Source: Bacteroidales bacterium UBA4866 (GTDB lineage Bacteria; Bacteroidota; Bacteroidia; Bacteroidales; P3). Taken from it: 13,313 nt of DNA. This document shows, piece by piece, positions 1 to 7,494 of the stretch. The notes below the pieces were generated by a model that was given only the letters and a program-made list of their open reading frames with translations, had not been told where the DNA came from and made no database searches. Made by a program: the position numbers and the translations under genes. Position 1 is the stretch's first letter. Each line of letters begins with the position of its first letter. Location: assembly GCA_002399565.1 (NCBI GenBank), contig DHDW01000015.1, positions 29,233 through 42,545 on the forward strand, read 5' to 3'.

Positions 1-31
1 TATTTATTTCTGTAAGTTTTAAATCTATTAT

Positions 32-727
32 CTATCCTTGAAGATTGAAAGATACTGGTAAAACGAATTGTTGTCTTACAGCTTTACCTCTTTGTTTTGC
101 AGGTTTCCATTTAGGCATTGCATTAACAACTCTTTTTGCTTCTTCTCCACAACCAGAACCAATATCACGTAAGATTTTAATGTCGGTAATTGAACCATCT
201 TTTTCAACAACAAAAGTTAACATAACCTTACCTTTTGTTCCTGTTTCTTTAGCTTGTTGAGGATACTTTATTGATTTTTGTAAATACTCACCTAACTTTT
301 CAACTCCTCCAGGGAATCCAGCTTCCTCCTCTACAACAGTAAAAATTTGAGTTTCTGCCTCCAATTCTTCATCCTGAACTTCAATTTCTACTTTAGCAAC
401 TGTTGCTGTTACGTTTGAAGTTTGTTGGAAACTTGAAACATTAAATTCGTTTTCAATTTTTTTAGTATCGTCAACAATTTCAAATTCTGTTGTTTCTGCT
501 TGAGGAACATCTTCTGGTGGTGGTGGAGCAGCTTCTTCTTGAGTTGCCATAACAACTTCTTCAACTTCTTGAACTGCAACTCTATCAACCAAAACAGATT
601 CCTTTTGGTCATAACTTTTATATTCAAATGCAAATATAGTTATGCTTAATGCAATAACTAATCCTATTTGAATAAATAGTGCTTTCTTATTTTCAAGATT
701 AGCTTTGTCTGATTTTTTTAATTCCAT
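32..727 (-). CDS. TonB-family energy transducer
   Basis: This 231-residue protein would link the inner-membrane proton-motive-force complex (ExbB/ExbD) to TonB-dependent outer-membrane receptors. Visible order: a short basic cytoplasmic N-terminus, one membrane anchor at about residues 15-35, a periplasmic linker rich in Pro and Glu (a PPPP run near 68-71, acidic stretch to about 135), and a C-terminal TonB domain at about 145-231. That domain has the family pattern: YPQQAKETGTKGKV, FVVEKDGSI, EAKRVVNAMPKWKPAKQRGK and a closing PVSF. The chosen ATG directly precedes a Lys-rich N-terminus and the anchor, as expected. It appears to be a single gene with its own promoter about 45 bp upstream. 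No exbB or exbD is visible, so its partner complex and receptor cannot be named. Family assignment is firm; the specific substrate is unknown. Confidence 0.93.
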   Translation of the reverse strand: MELKKSDKANLENKKALFIQIGLVIALSITIFAFEYKSYDQKESVLVDRVAVQEVEEVVMATQEEAAPPPPEDVPQAETTEFEIVDDTKKIENEFNVSSFQQTSNVTATVAKVEIEVQDEELEAETQIFTVVEEEAGFPGGVEKLGEYLQKSIKYPQQAKETGTKGKVMLTFVVEKDGSITDIKILRDIGSGCGEEAKRVVNAMPKWKPAKQRGKAVRQQFVLPVSFNLQG

Positions 728-774
728 TTCCTTAAAGTTCTATATTAAAACTATTTTTGCTTAATTTCAAGTTG

Positions 775-806
775 CTAAATTACTTCTTTTTCCCAATGTC
801 AACAAA
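775..806 (-). promoter_or_regulatory. Probable promoter of the tonB-family gene
   Basis: Read on the minus strand, TTTG (803-806) is followed after 20 bp by TAATTTAG (775-782), one base off the Bacteroidota -7 consensus TAnnTTTG. The spacing is what this sigma factor class uses, and the leader would be about 40 nt. The mismatch in the last TTTG box keeps the call moderate. Confidence 0.45.
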
Positions 807-900
807 TTTTTTTATAAGTTTTATTCCCATTTGATGTTAGCAACTTTAGTAACTTCATATCTCTAAACGAAATATGATTTATTTTATTGTTCAAAAACTT

Positions 901-2571
901 TTAGTATTCAAAGCTTGAACCACCTAAAAACTCTCGCATAACTGAAGTTGGAGGTATTGATTTGTCGTCAATTGTTCTAAAATTAGCAAGAAAACGAAGT
1001 AGTCTTTTTGCCTCAGAATAACAAACTTCACTTTCAGGAACTTCACTTAGGAGAGGTTTAGCATAAGTCTTTAAAACTCCAAGTTCGTACAAGAGAGAAG
1101 AATTAAAAATGCTGTCTGCATTCTCCTGATAAGGGAAAATATGTTTTTCTTCTCCTTCCTTAACACTTTGCCAACGATTTAGAGTATCAGTTGCGGAATA
1201 ACCTCTATAACTGTAATCCCTAACAATTCTTCTTATCAAACGATTATCGCTAGTACTAATTAAATTATGCTCATCTACAGAAATTTGAGTAAGTGCTGAA
1301 ATAAAGACATTATATTTCTGACTCTTGTCAATATGTTGAGTTAGCTTTGGATTTAGAGCATGAATCCCTTCAATAATGAAAATAGAATTTTGATTTGTTT
1401 TAATCTTTCTTCCATCATAAATTTTCTTCCCATTAATAAAGTCAAAGCGAGGAATACTAACTTCTTCTCCTGCAATAAGTCTTTCAATCTGATTATTGAA
1501 AAGCTCAATATCTAATGCATCAATACTTTCAAAATCATAATTCCCATTTTTATCCTTTGGAGTAAATTCTCTATCTAAAAAATAATCATCAAGCGAAAGT
1601 TGAATAGGTTTAAAGCCCAAAACAGAAAGTTGAGTTGCTATTCTCCTACAACTTGTAGTTTTCCCTGAAGATGACGGTCCAGCAATAAGAACAATTCTAA
1701 CAGTGTCTTTTCTTTTATATATTTCATCAGCAATATGAGCATAACTTTTTTCGTGCAAAGCTTCCGAAACCTGAATCAGTTTAATATATTCCTTATTATC
1801 AACCACCTTATTCAAATCACTAATATAAGGAGTACCAAGAATATTAACCCAATCCTTATGCTCTTGAAAAACTGAAAACATTTTCTCTTGTTTATTTCTA
1901 CTTTTTTGCAATTTGCTAGGATCTTTTTTGTCTGGCATAATTAGAAGAAGACCTCCATTAAAATGAACCAAATCAAAAACATTTAACAAAGAAGTTGAAG
2001 GAACAAGAGGATAATAGAAGTGATTGACAGTTCCATCAAGATAATCAACATCAACATATAGCTTATGAATTGCCGCCATCAAATTAGCCTTATTCTCAAG
2101 TCCAACCTTTCTAAATATTTCCACAGCTTCAACTGCAGGCATATTTTTAGTAAGAAAAGGATAATCATTATTGATTATCTCATGCATCTTATCCTTTATA
2201 TGTTCAATAATATTATTGTTTATTTCAGTAGAAAGATTTTTAATTTCAGCATAATAGCCATTGGACATTGAATGATAAATAATTAGTTCTGATTTGGGGA
2301 ATACTTCCTTTGTTGCTTTATAGAAAACAAACATCAAACTCATTGCATACATTCTTCTTCCATTTGGATTAATTATATCGAAGAATTCCACAGTCTTAGG
2401 CATATAAACCTTATAGTTTAGGTTTCTAACCTTATTGTTTACATAGGCTCCCAAAATCTGGTATGGAGAATCAATTCCTGCAAACTTAACAACCTCACTC
2501 AAAGTAGAGCCAAAAGGAACTAATAGTTTTGAATTGGTGTTTCGACATATTATTTCAATCATTTCAGACAT
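901..2571 (-). CDS. Nucleoside kinase with N-terminal TGS domain (uridine kinase-like)
   Basis: A 556-residue protein of the long, Bacteroidota-type nucleoside kinase family, expected to phosphorylate a ribonucleoside such as uridine or cytidine with ATP or GTP in the cytoplasm (pyrimidine salvage). The N-terminus (about 1-75) looks like a TGS ubiquitin-like domain, followed by a region resembling the accessory domain of threonyl-tRNA synthetase (about 95-250). The C-terminal half is a PRK/uridine-kinase P-loop domain: Walker A GPSSSGKTT at 298-306, LDDYF at 327-331, EGIHALNP at 401-408, and the lid-type segment RRIVRDYSYRG at 447-457. Its start overlaps the end of the upstream dehydratase gene by 13 bp, so the two are co-transcribed and probably translationally coupled. 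No Shine-Dalgarno is seen. The exact substrate cannot be told from the sequence; uridine is the default guess. Confidence 0.88.
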   Translation of the reverse strand: MSEMIEIICRNTNSKLLVPFGSTLSEVVKFAGIDSPYQILGAYVNNKVRNLNYKVYMPKTVEFFDIINPNGRRMYAMSLMFVFYKATKEVFPKSELIIYHSMSNGYYAEIKNLSTEINNNIIEHIKDKMHEIINNDYPFLTKNMPAVEAVEIFRKVGLENKANLMAAIHKLYVDVDYLDGTVNHFYYPLVPSTSLLNVFDLVHFNGGLLLIMPDKKDPSKLQKSRNKQEKMFSVFQEHKDWVNILGTPYISDLNKVVDNKEYIKLIQVSEALHEKSYAHIADEIYKRKDTVRIVLIAGPSSSGKTTSCRRIATQLSVLGFKPIQLSLDDYFLDREFTPKDKNGNYDFESIDALDIELFNNQIERLIAGEEVSIPRFDFINGKKIYDGRKIKTNQNSIFIIEGIHALNPKLTQHIDKSQKYNVFISALTQISVDEHNLISTSDNRLIRRIVRDYSYRGYSATDTLNRWQSVKEGEEKHIFPYQENADSIFNSSLLYELGVLKTYAKPLLSEVPESEVCYSEAKRLLRFLANFRTIDDKSIPPTSVMREFLGGSSFEY

Positions 2572-3338
2572 ATCTCTTGTTTTTCTTTTTTGTTAGCATA
2601 ATAACGTTTATCCTTAACCTCTGGGTATATTTCTTTACCAATTAATTTTCTAATTACAACCGAAGCAATCATACAACCAAAGATTGGAGGCATATAGGAA
2701 ATTGTCCCTACTGCAGATTTTTTATTTGTTCCTTCCTCCAACATAACAACATCTGGACTTACCTCTTCAGGAGAATAAACAACAGCAAAACCATCATAAT
2801 ATCCAAACTTATGAATTTTCTTTCTAACCTTTGAAGCTAAAGGACAATTATATGATTTGGAAATATCATCAATCCTAATATTCATAGGATCCAATTTTCC
2901 TCCACTGCCCATTGAAGAAACAATTGGAATATTCATATTTAAACAATGAAGGATAAGGAATATTTTGGGAGAAAGAGTATCAATGGCATCAACAACATAA
3001 TCATATTTGTCTAAATTCAATATTTCTATCATCCTCTCATCTCTAATATAATCATCAATAACTCTCAATTCAAGCTTTGGATTAATATCTAATAATCTTT
3101 TTGATAGGGTTTCAGCCTTTTTGTTCCCCATTGTGGAATTAAGAGCAATTAGTTGACGATTAAGATTTGAAGGATTTACAGTATCTCCATCAACAATTGT
3201 CAATTTTCCAACCCCAGCCCTACAAAGCATTTCAGCAGCATAGGCTCCCACTCCTCCCAAACCAACAACCATTACATTAGATTGTTTTATTTTTTCTAAG
3301 CCTTCTTTTCCAAGCATTAATTCAGTTCTCGAATACAT
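2559..3338 (-). CDS. tcdA: tRNA threonylcarbamoyladenosine dehydratase (TcdA/CsdL type)
   Basis: A 259-residue ThiF/E1-like adenylating enzyme. The family member TcdA cyclises t6A at tRNA position 37 to ct6A using ATP, in the cytoplasm. Visible features: the nucleotide-binding glycine motif GLGGVG at 26-31, the acidic end of strand two at IVDGD (48-52), NLNRQ at 58-62 with the E1-family arginine, DAIDT at 117-121, and the TcdA-like middle segment NCPLASKVRKK around 164-174 with Cys165. Length fits TcdA (about 250-270) rather than ThiF or MoeB, and there are no paired CxxC zinc motifs as in MoeB. First gene of a two-gene unit with the nucleoside kinase; a good -7 element lies 21 bp upstream of the ATG. 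The family is certain; TcdA rather than another ThiF relative is very likely. Confidence 0.86.
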   Translation of the reverse strand: MYSRTELMLGKEGLEKIKQSNVMVVGLGGVGAYAAEMLCRAGVGKLTIVDGDTVNPSNLNRQLIALNSTMGNKKAETLSKRLLDINPKLELRVIDDYIRDERMIEILNLDKYDYVVDAIDTLSPKIFLILHCLNMNIPIVSSMGSGGKLDPMNIRIDDISKSYNCPLASKVRKKIHKFGYYDGFAVVYSPEEVSPDVVMLEEGTNKKSAVGTISYMPPIFGCMIASVVIRKLIGKEIYPEVKDKRYYANKKEKQEICLK

Positions 3339-3358
3339 CTTCTATTGTTTATTTATTG

Positions 3359-3366
3359 CAAAGATA
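3359..3366 (-). promoter_or_regulatory. -7 promoter element for tcdA and the nucleoside kinase
   Basis: On the minus strand this reads TATCTTTG, an exact match to the Bacteroidota -7 consensus TAnnTTTG, 20 bp before the tcdA ATG. No TTG-type -33 element is seen at the usual 19-21 bp spacing, so the promoter is supported by one box only. The very short leader fits the absence of a Shine-Dalgarno. Confidence 0.5.
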
Positions 3367-3474
3367 ACAAGATTTAATTAATAAATAGTGTATTAAAATG
3401 AATGTTGAATTGAGCTTTTTAGAAAAAAAATGGCTCAAAGGATTTAAACGAAAAAGACAAAAACAAGATATTAA

Positions 3475-3505
3475 TTGCAAACTAAGAGAATATTAACTAA
3501 TTTTG
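3475..3505 (+). promoter_or_regulatory. Promoter of the DUF6427-like gene
   Basis: TTG at 3475-3477 is followed after 20 bp by TAATTTTG at 3498-3505, matching both elements of the Bacteroidota housekeeping promoter. Transcription would start near 3512, giving a leader of roughly 17 nt before the ATG at 3529. The 110 bp to its left separate it from the divergent tcdA promoter and hold a small inverted repeat (TTGAGC 3410-3415 with GCTCAA 3433-3438). Confidence 0.6.
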
Positions 3506-3528
3506 TAGCTTGAACCAATACCTAACTT

Positions 3529-4509
3529 ATGTTTATAAAAACCTTTAAGAAGAACTACACTATGCAGATAATATTGATAATATTATTACCATTGATATTA
3601 TGGATACCTGCATTTATGTCTTCTCCTGAGGTAATAAAGACTAATTATGATGCCCCTTTCTATAATTTAATTTATAATGCTCTTTCCTCAAGCAGACTTT
3701 TCTGTACAATTTTAGCCTTCTTCTTAGTTTTAGCTCAAGGAATTTTAATAAATATTATTTTTTCCAACAATCAGCTTTCTTCAAGAAACACTCTTTTACC
3801 TGGCTTTATCTACATTTTACTTCTAAGCGCCAATTACAATTCAATGACCTTTAGCTCTGTGCTAATCTTCAACACTTTTATTATTATAGGCGTATATTTT
3901 CTTTTCAAAAGCTTTGACAGAAATGAAGGTTTGGATGAAATCTATAATGCATCATTATTTATTTGCTTAGCATTCCTCACCTATATCCCTTCAATCATAC
4001 TTATTCTTTGGATATTCCTCTCTTTTCTTAACTACAGATTCTACAAATGGCGCTATTGGCTTATAAGTTTCTTTGGATTTCTTACTCCAATCATATTCAT
4101 TTTAGCTTATTATTTTCTGACAAGCTCCCTCCAAGCTGCATACACAACATACTTAAGCAAAATTGAAATTCTTCCCAACTTTTTCGTTACACTTCAACCA
4201 ATAGATATAATTTTCTACATAACAATTGGAATCTTCACTTTGGGTTCACTCTTCAATACAATTTCAAGTAAAGGAGATTGCAATATAAACTACAGGAAAA
4301 AGACCAATGTTTTAATTATTCTTTTATTTATTTCCCTCCTCATATCTCTATATTGCATTGGAAAGTGTTTTATAATTTCTTTCCTTGCACTACCTCTTTC
4401 TTATTTGTTTTTCAATTTCTTCACAACAAAAAGAAAGCTTATTTACTCAAATATATATTTTACAATTCTCTTATCCCTAATCATTATCAAACTAATATTA
4501 TCCCTATAA
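3529..4509 (+). CDS. Polytopic membrane protein, DUF6427-like
   Basis: A 326-residue integral membrane protein of unknown function. It has about nine to ten hydrophobic segments spread over the full length (for example near 12-30, 57-79, 90-101, 108-126, 141-167, 177-198, 226-245, 260-280, 281-298 and 308-326). There is no signal peptide cleavage site and no soluble domain. Conserved-looking points are the loop NQLSSRNTLLPGF at about 81-93 and the basic NYRFYKWR loop at about 168-175. Overall layout and these loops resemble the Bacteroidota family DUF6427, which from memory often sits beside purine or uracil genes (purD, upp) in Flavobacteria; here it directly precedes purQ. Its promoter has both boxes. 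The family match is by eye, so the name is tentative and no reaction should be inferred. Confidence 0.7.
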   Translation: MFIKTFKKNYTMQIILIILLPLILWIPAFMSSPEVIKTNYDAPFYNLIYNALSSSRLFCTILAFFLVLAQGILINIIFSNNQLSSRNTLLPGFIYILLLSANYNSMTFSSVLIFNTFIIIGVYFLFKSFDRNEGLDEIYNASLFICLAFLTYIPSIILILWIFLSFLNYRFYKWRYWLISFFGFLTPIIFILAYYFLTSSLQAAYTTYLSKIEILPNFFVTLQPIDIIFYITIGIFTLGSLFNTISSKGDCNINYRKKTNVLIILLFISLLISLYCIGKCFIISFLALPLSYLFFNFFTTKRKLIYSNIYFTILLSLIIIKLILSL

Positions 4510-4545
4510 GAATTATAAGTTATAATCTATTTGATAGATTTTTCG

Positions 4546-4553
4546 TACTTTTG
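4546..4553 (+). promoter_or_regulatory. -7 promoter element for purQ
   Basis: TACTTTTG matches TAnnTTTG exactly and is followed by GCAC, a common context in this phylum; it lies 23 bp before the purQ ATG. The nearest TTTG (4530-4533) is only 12 bp upstream, too close to be the usual -33 box, so the upstream element is weak. purQ may also receive read-through from the membrane-protein gene, as no terminator lies between them. Confidence 0.5.
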
Positions 4554-4576
4554 CACAAAATAAAATACAAAATAAA

Positions 4577-5266
4577 ATGAAAATTGGAGTTGTTATTTTC
4601 CCAGGTTCAAACTGCGACCACGATATTATTTACGTTCTTCAAAACCTCTTAGGACAAGAAGTTGTAGAACTTTGGCATAAAACCAATGACACTAAAGGCT
4701 GTGATTTAATTGTTCTTCCTGGTGGCTTTTCTTATGGAGACTACCTACGAAGCGGAGCAATTGCTCGTTTTTCTCCAATTATGAACAATGTAATTGAATT
4801 CGCCAATAAAGGAGGATATGTAATTGGAATCTGCAACGGATTTCAAGTTCTTACAGAGTCAAAACTTTTGGATGGAGCTCTACGCCACAACAACACACAA
4901 AAGTTTATTTGCAAAAATCAGTTCATAACTCCTCAAACAAATAACACCATCTTTACAAAAGAAGCAAAAATTAGACAAGCATATAATATTCCAATTGCTC
5001 ATGGAGAAGGAAATTTCTTTGCAAGTGAAGACACATTGAAACGCTTAAACGATAACGATCAAATCCTGTTCCGTTATTGCGATGAAAATGGAAACATCAC
5101 ACCAGAGTCTAACCCTAATGGTTCAATAGAAAACATTGCAGGTATTACCAATAAAACAAGAAACGTTTTTGGAATGATGCCTCACCCAGAAAGAGCTTCC
5201 GATAAAGAATTAGGAAATATTGATGGAAGAATATTCTTTGAAAGCATACTAAAACATATTAAATAA
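4577..5266 (+). CDS. purQ: Phosphoribosylformylglycinamidine synthase subunit PurQ (glutaminase)
   Basis: The small class-I glutamine amidotransferase subunit of FGAM synthase: it hydrolyses glutamine and passes ammonia to PurL in the fourth step of de novo purine synthesis. The full 229 residues fit the usual 220-235. The N-terminus has the family signature FPGSNCDHD (8-16), then LPGGFSYGDYLR (47-58), the nucleophile elbow GICNGFQ with Cys86 (84-90), HGEGNF (142-147) and the His203/Glu205 pair in MPHPERA. A stand-alone PurQ implies separate PurL (and normally PurS) elsewhere, unlike the fused PurL found in many Bacteroidota and Proteobacteria; these partners are not in the window. No Shine-Dalgarno precedes the ATG. 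Two hairpins follow the stop codon, the second a likely terminator. Confidence 0.96.
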   Translation: MKIGVVIFPGSNCDHDIIYVLQNLLGQEVVELWHKTNDTKGCDLIVLPGGFSYGDYLRSGAIARFSPIMNNVIEFANKGGYVIGICNGFQVLTESKLLDGALRHNNTQKFICKNQFITPQTNNTIFTKEAKIRQAYNIPIAHGEGNFFASEDTLKRLNDNDQILFRYCDENGNITPESNPNGSIENIAGITNKTRNVFGMMPHPERASDKELGNIDGRIFFESILKHIK

Positions 5267-5267
5267 T

Positions 5268-5282
5268 CCTCTTTTCAAGAGG
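5268..5282 (+). other. Small hairpin just after the purQ stop
   Basis: CCTCTT (5268-5273) and AAGAGG (5277-5282) form a 6-bp perfect stem with a TTC loop two bases after the purQ stop codon. No T-run follows, so it is not a terminator by itself; it may protect the 3' end or act with the larger hairpin 10 bp further on. Confidence 0.5.
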
Positions 5283-5292
5283 TTGATGACAG

Positions 5293-5334
5293 AAGGGTTT
5301 AAAGTTTAATCTCTACGGAGAACTTTAAACCCTT
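5293..5334 (+). terminator. Terminator hairpin after purQ
   Basis: AAGGGTTTAAAGTT (5293-5306) pairs perfectly over 14 bp with 5321-5334. The intervening bases hold a nested CTC-TACG-GAG (5311-5320), a UNCG-type tetraloop with a C-G closing pair, leaving TAAT as a one-sided bulge. ATTTTATTT follows, a moderate U-tract. This is a strong hairpin placed where purQ transcription would end. Confidence 0.78.
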
Positions 5335-5370
5335 ATTTTATTTAAACAATTAACCCCCTTACCATTAAAA

Positions 5371-5973
5371 ATGTTATTACCCTATTTTCAATCTTCTCAA
5401 ACAATTGAGTGTGGCGTTGATGAGGCAGGAAGAGGATGCCTTTGTGGAGCAGTGGTTGCTGCAGCAGTAATACTTCCAAAGGATTTCCATAACCAAACCC
5501 TCAACGACTCAAAGCAACTAACACATAAGCAAAGACAAGCTCTAAGAGAGATAATTGAAAAAGAAGCCATAGCCTATGGAGTTGGCTTTGTTTCAAATGA
5601 AGAAATTGACCAAATAAACATTCTTAACGCATCCTTTTTGGCAATGACTCGTGCCATAGAGCAAATCAAAACACCAATAGAATTGCTTTTGATTGATGGA
5701 AATCGTTTTCGTTCCCAATTAACCATACCCTATAAATGTATAGTAAAAGGTGATGCAAAATACAGTTCAATTGCAGCAGCTTCAATACTTGCCAAAACCC
5801 ACAGAGATGAATATATGGAAACTTTAGCCAAAGAATACCCACATTATAACTGGCAAAAGAATAAAGGCTACCCAACAAAAGAACATAGAGAAGCCATAAA
5901 ACAATTCGGTGTAACCCCCCACCACCGCAAAACCTTTAACCTTCTGGGTGAATTATCTTTATTTGAAGATTGA
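5371..5973 (+). CDS. rnhB: Ribonuclease HII
   Basis: A 200-residue RNase HII that cuts the RNA strand of RNA-DNA hybrids and removes single ribonucleotides from DNA. The four metal-binding acidic residues are in place: Asp17 and Glu18 in GVDEAGRG (15-22), Asp109 in LIDGNRF (107-113) and Asp128 in [17 protein letters not shown] (126-142). The downstream THRDEYM and [17 protein letters not shown] segments are also typical, and length is normal. It starts 104 bp after purQ, behind that gene's terminator; no clear TAnnTTTG box precedes it, so its transcription signal is unresolved (read-through is possible). Its last 12 bases overlap the promoter of the next gene. Assignment is secure. Confidence 0.96.
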   Translation: MLLPYFQSSQTIECGVDEAGRGCLCGAVVAAAVILPKDFHNQTLNDSKQLTHKQRQALREIIEKEAIAYGVGFVSNEEIDQINILNASFLAMTRAIEQIKTPIELLLIDGNRFRSQLTIPYKCIVKGDAKYSSIAAASILAKTHRDEYMETLAKEYPHYNWQKNKGYPTKEHREAIKQFGVTPHHRKTFNLLGELSLFED

Positions 5974-5994
5974 AATTAAAAAAGTATATCTTTG
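5962..5994 (+). promoter_or_regulatory. Promoter of the unknown secreted-protein gene
   Basis: TTTG at 5962-5965 followed after 21 bp by TATCTTTG at 5987-5994 matches both Bacteroidota promoter elements. The -33 box lies inside the last codons of rnhB. Transcription would start at about 6001, leaving a leader near 10 nt before the ATG at 6011, which supports choosing that ATG over the in-frame one at 5948. Confidence 0.65.
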
Positions 5995-6010
5995 CAATAA
6001 AAATTTTATT

Positions 6011-6730
6011 ATGAAGAAACTTATACTTTTCATCTTCTTTTCGGTATTAACAAATAACATCTTCTGTCAAGATCAATCAAGTAAAAGATTAACTCAAAAT
6101 GATCTTTTAACAATATCCTATTATGATACGACTTCAAATGAACAAATTAATGGCGACACACTAATTAATTATATTAACATAGAATTCATCAGTGAAGAAG
6201 AGTTTAATCGAAATAAAATAAACGAAGAAAACTATTTTGACCGAGACACTCTCGCTATTCGCAAAGATAATGGAGTAATTAGACTAAATTGTATTGATAA
6301 AGTAGTAAAATATATAGATAATGATGAAGAGGGAGATAGCTTTAGTCTGTATGAATATTTTGGACAAATTCCTTTTATGAATAAATATGTTGTTTCAGGT
6401 TACTTTCATGAATGGATTAATTGTTTTTTAGTAGATAAAGACTCTGGAAAAGAAACAGTATTATTTGATACTCCCTTAATCTCTCCTAATAAAAAACATA
6501 TAATTTCATTTTCCTATAATCCATATGACTATATTACCGATTTTCAATTGTTTTCTATTACAGGAAATGATATTAATCTAATTACAGAATTACATTTTTC
6601 AAGATGGAAAACAACTGAAAAAGATAATTACTTTTGGGGCAAAGACAATTCTTTTTACTTAGAAGTAACACACTCTGAAAATAATGAAGATATTAAAGAT
6701 ATTAGCTATATAAGAATATCAATAAAGTAA
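6011..6730 (+). CDS. Secreted protein of unknown function
   Basis: A 239-residue protein I do not recognise as a named family. The reading frame is open from 5948, but the ATG at 6011 is preferred: it follows a complete promoter and begins a clean signal peptide (MKK, then a hydrophobic stretch to about residue 17, ending NIFCQ). The Cys lacks a normal lipobox (NIFC), so cleavage before or near Gln20 by signal peptidase I is more likely than lipidation. The mature part is polar, rich in Asp, Asn, Glu and aromatic residues and likely mostly beta strand. The segment LVDKDSGKETVLFDTPLISPNKK (about 135-157) resembles repeats in Bacteroidota exported proteins of the form 'D..TGK...L...P.FSPDKK', often WD/propeller-like. 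Own promoter, so expression is independent of rnhB. Gene is likely real; function unknown. Confidence 0.75.
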   Translation: MKKLILFIFFSVLTNNIFCQDQSSKRLTQNDLLTISYYDTTSNEQINGDTLINYINIEFISEEEFNRNKINEENYFDRDTLAIRKDNGVIRLNCIDKVVKYIDNDEEGDSFSLYEYFGQIPFMNKYVVSGYFHEWINCFLVDKDSGKETVLFDTPLISPNKKHIISFSYNPYDYITDFQLFSITGNDINLITELHFSRWKTTEKDNYFWGKDNSFYLEVTHSENNEDIKDISYIRISIK

Positions 6731-7032
6731 CTCAATTCCTATTTATTCCAATATAATCCTTTAAAATCTTAACGCTTTTTCAACAAAAAGAGCTCAAAAA
6801 AGCGATAAAACTACTCAAATCACATCCAAATTTTGCAAAAAAATCAACCTTTTTGATGAGTTATCTCTTAATTAAGAAATCTCAAAACATTAATTATAAG
6901 CTAACTAATTAATTTTGCATTAGATTAAACACTAATTTTCCATTACGCATAATGCGTAACGCACTTTGCGTAATAAAATATATTCGCCTTAACAAAATTC
7001 GCAAGGCTTGTGCTTCTCTCTTAAATTAAGTC
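6731..7032. other. Convergent intergenic region with hairpins, no gene
   Basis: This 302-bp gap lies between two genes that face each other. It has no convincing reading frame. Nested inverted repeats near the left end (CTTTTT 6775-6780 with AAAAAG 6785-6790; CGCTTTTT 6773-6780 with AAAAAGCG 6797-6804) could end the left gene's transcript but lack a U-tract. A GC-richer palindromic cluster sits at 6942-6974. The rest is AT-rich sequence in which I see nothing. Confidence 0.6.
6942..6974. repeat. Nested palindrome cluster built from TGCGTAA
   Basis: Three copies of TGCGTAA occur in 33 bp: one inverted (6943-6949) and two direct (6953-6959 and 6967-6973). TTACGCAT-A-ATGCGTAA (6943-6959) is a perfect 17-bp palindrome, and ATTACGCA (6942-6949) also pairs with TGCGTAAT (6967-6974), so two alternative hairpins exist. 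It lies about 60-90 bp beyond the HU-related gene's stop, so it may serve as that gene's terminator or as a protein site; no clear U-tract is present on either side. Confidence 0.6.
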
Positions 7033-7449
7033 TTATTTCTTGGCAACCAAACCTTTTGGAAGTTTTGGCAAATTGTCAAATTTCATTTCTTTGATTGACT
7101 TTACTAAACCTCTGTCTGGTCTAAAGGTTACCTTACTTGCTCTAACCTTCTTAGGATTAATCTCTTTAGGACTGTCAAAGCCTTCGCTTGTTATCCAAAC
7201 TCCAAAAACTCCAATCTTCTTTAAGTTAACACTGGAGCCTTGTTTTAAATGAAACTCCAAACGATTGGAAAGAGCATTAATCATCCCCAATACGTCTGAT
7301 TCTGTGAAAGATGACATTTCAGAAACTTCTCTTGCCAAAACTTCCTCATCAACAATTTTTAATGTTTTTGGACATGCAAAATATTTTTCGACCTCATTAC
7401 CTTGAGCGTCCTTAAATTTTCTTTTCCAAATACCGAATACTTTACTCAT
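7033..7449 (-). CDS. HU-related DNA-binding protein (Bacteroidota type)
   Basis: A 138-residue protein of the histone-like HU-related group common in Bacteroidota (the TIGR01201-type family). HU dimers bend and compact DNA in the nucleoid. The N-terminal ~45 residues (VFGIWKRKFKDAQGNEVEKYFA) form the lineage-specific extra segment. The HU-like core follows, with the helical region at about 35-70 and the beta-arm region at about 72-115 (NLKKIGVFGVW, then VRASKVTFRPDRGL), ending in a Lys/Pro-rich tail. It differs from classic 90-residue HU, and many Bacteroidota genomes carry several such paralogues. The DNA in front of it is exceptional: a leader with no C residues, 21-bp repeats and a palindrome array. 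No clear TAnnTTTG promoter was found. The family is solid; the particular role (general nucleoid protein or local architectural factor) is open. Confidence 0.88.
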   Translation of the reverse strand: MSKVFGIWKRKFKDAQGNEVEKYFACPKTLKIVDEEVLAREVSEMSSFTESDVLGMINALSNRLEFHLKQGSSVNLKKIGVFGVWITSEGFDSPKEINPKKVRASKVTFRPDRGLVKSIKEMKFDNLPKLPKGLVAKK

Positions 7450-7494
7450 AATCTTATATTTTTAATATTAAACTTAATTTTCAACTCTTTAAAA

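Noticed and set aside
728..735. Shine-Dalgarno for the tonB-family gene (AAGGA)
   Set aside because: It ends only about two bases before the ATG, too close to pair usefully with 16S rRNA.
5948..6010. Upstream ATG at 5948 for the unknown secreted protein
   Set aside because: It lies before the promoter, overlaps rnhB and would bury the signal peptide behind 21 charged residues.
6910..6917. Plus-strand promoter (TAATTTTG) for a small RNA
   Set aside because: Matches the -7 box, but there is no TTG box at the right distance and no gene or clear terminator follows before the opposing HU-related gene.
6941..6968. XerCD dif site
   Set aside because: The left arm resembles the E. coli XerC half-site at 8 of 11 bases and the central six are similar, but the other half does not match a XerD site.
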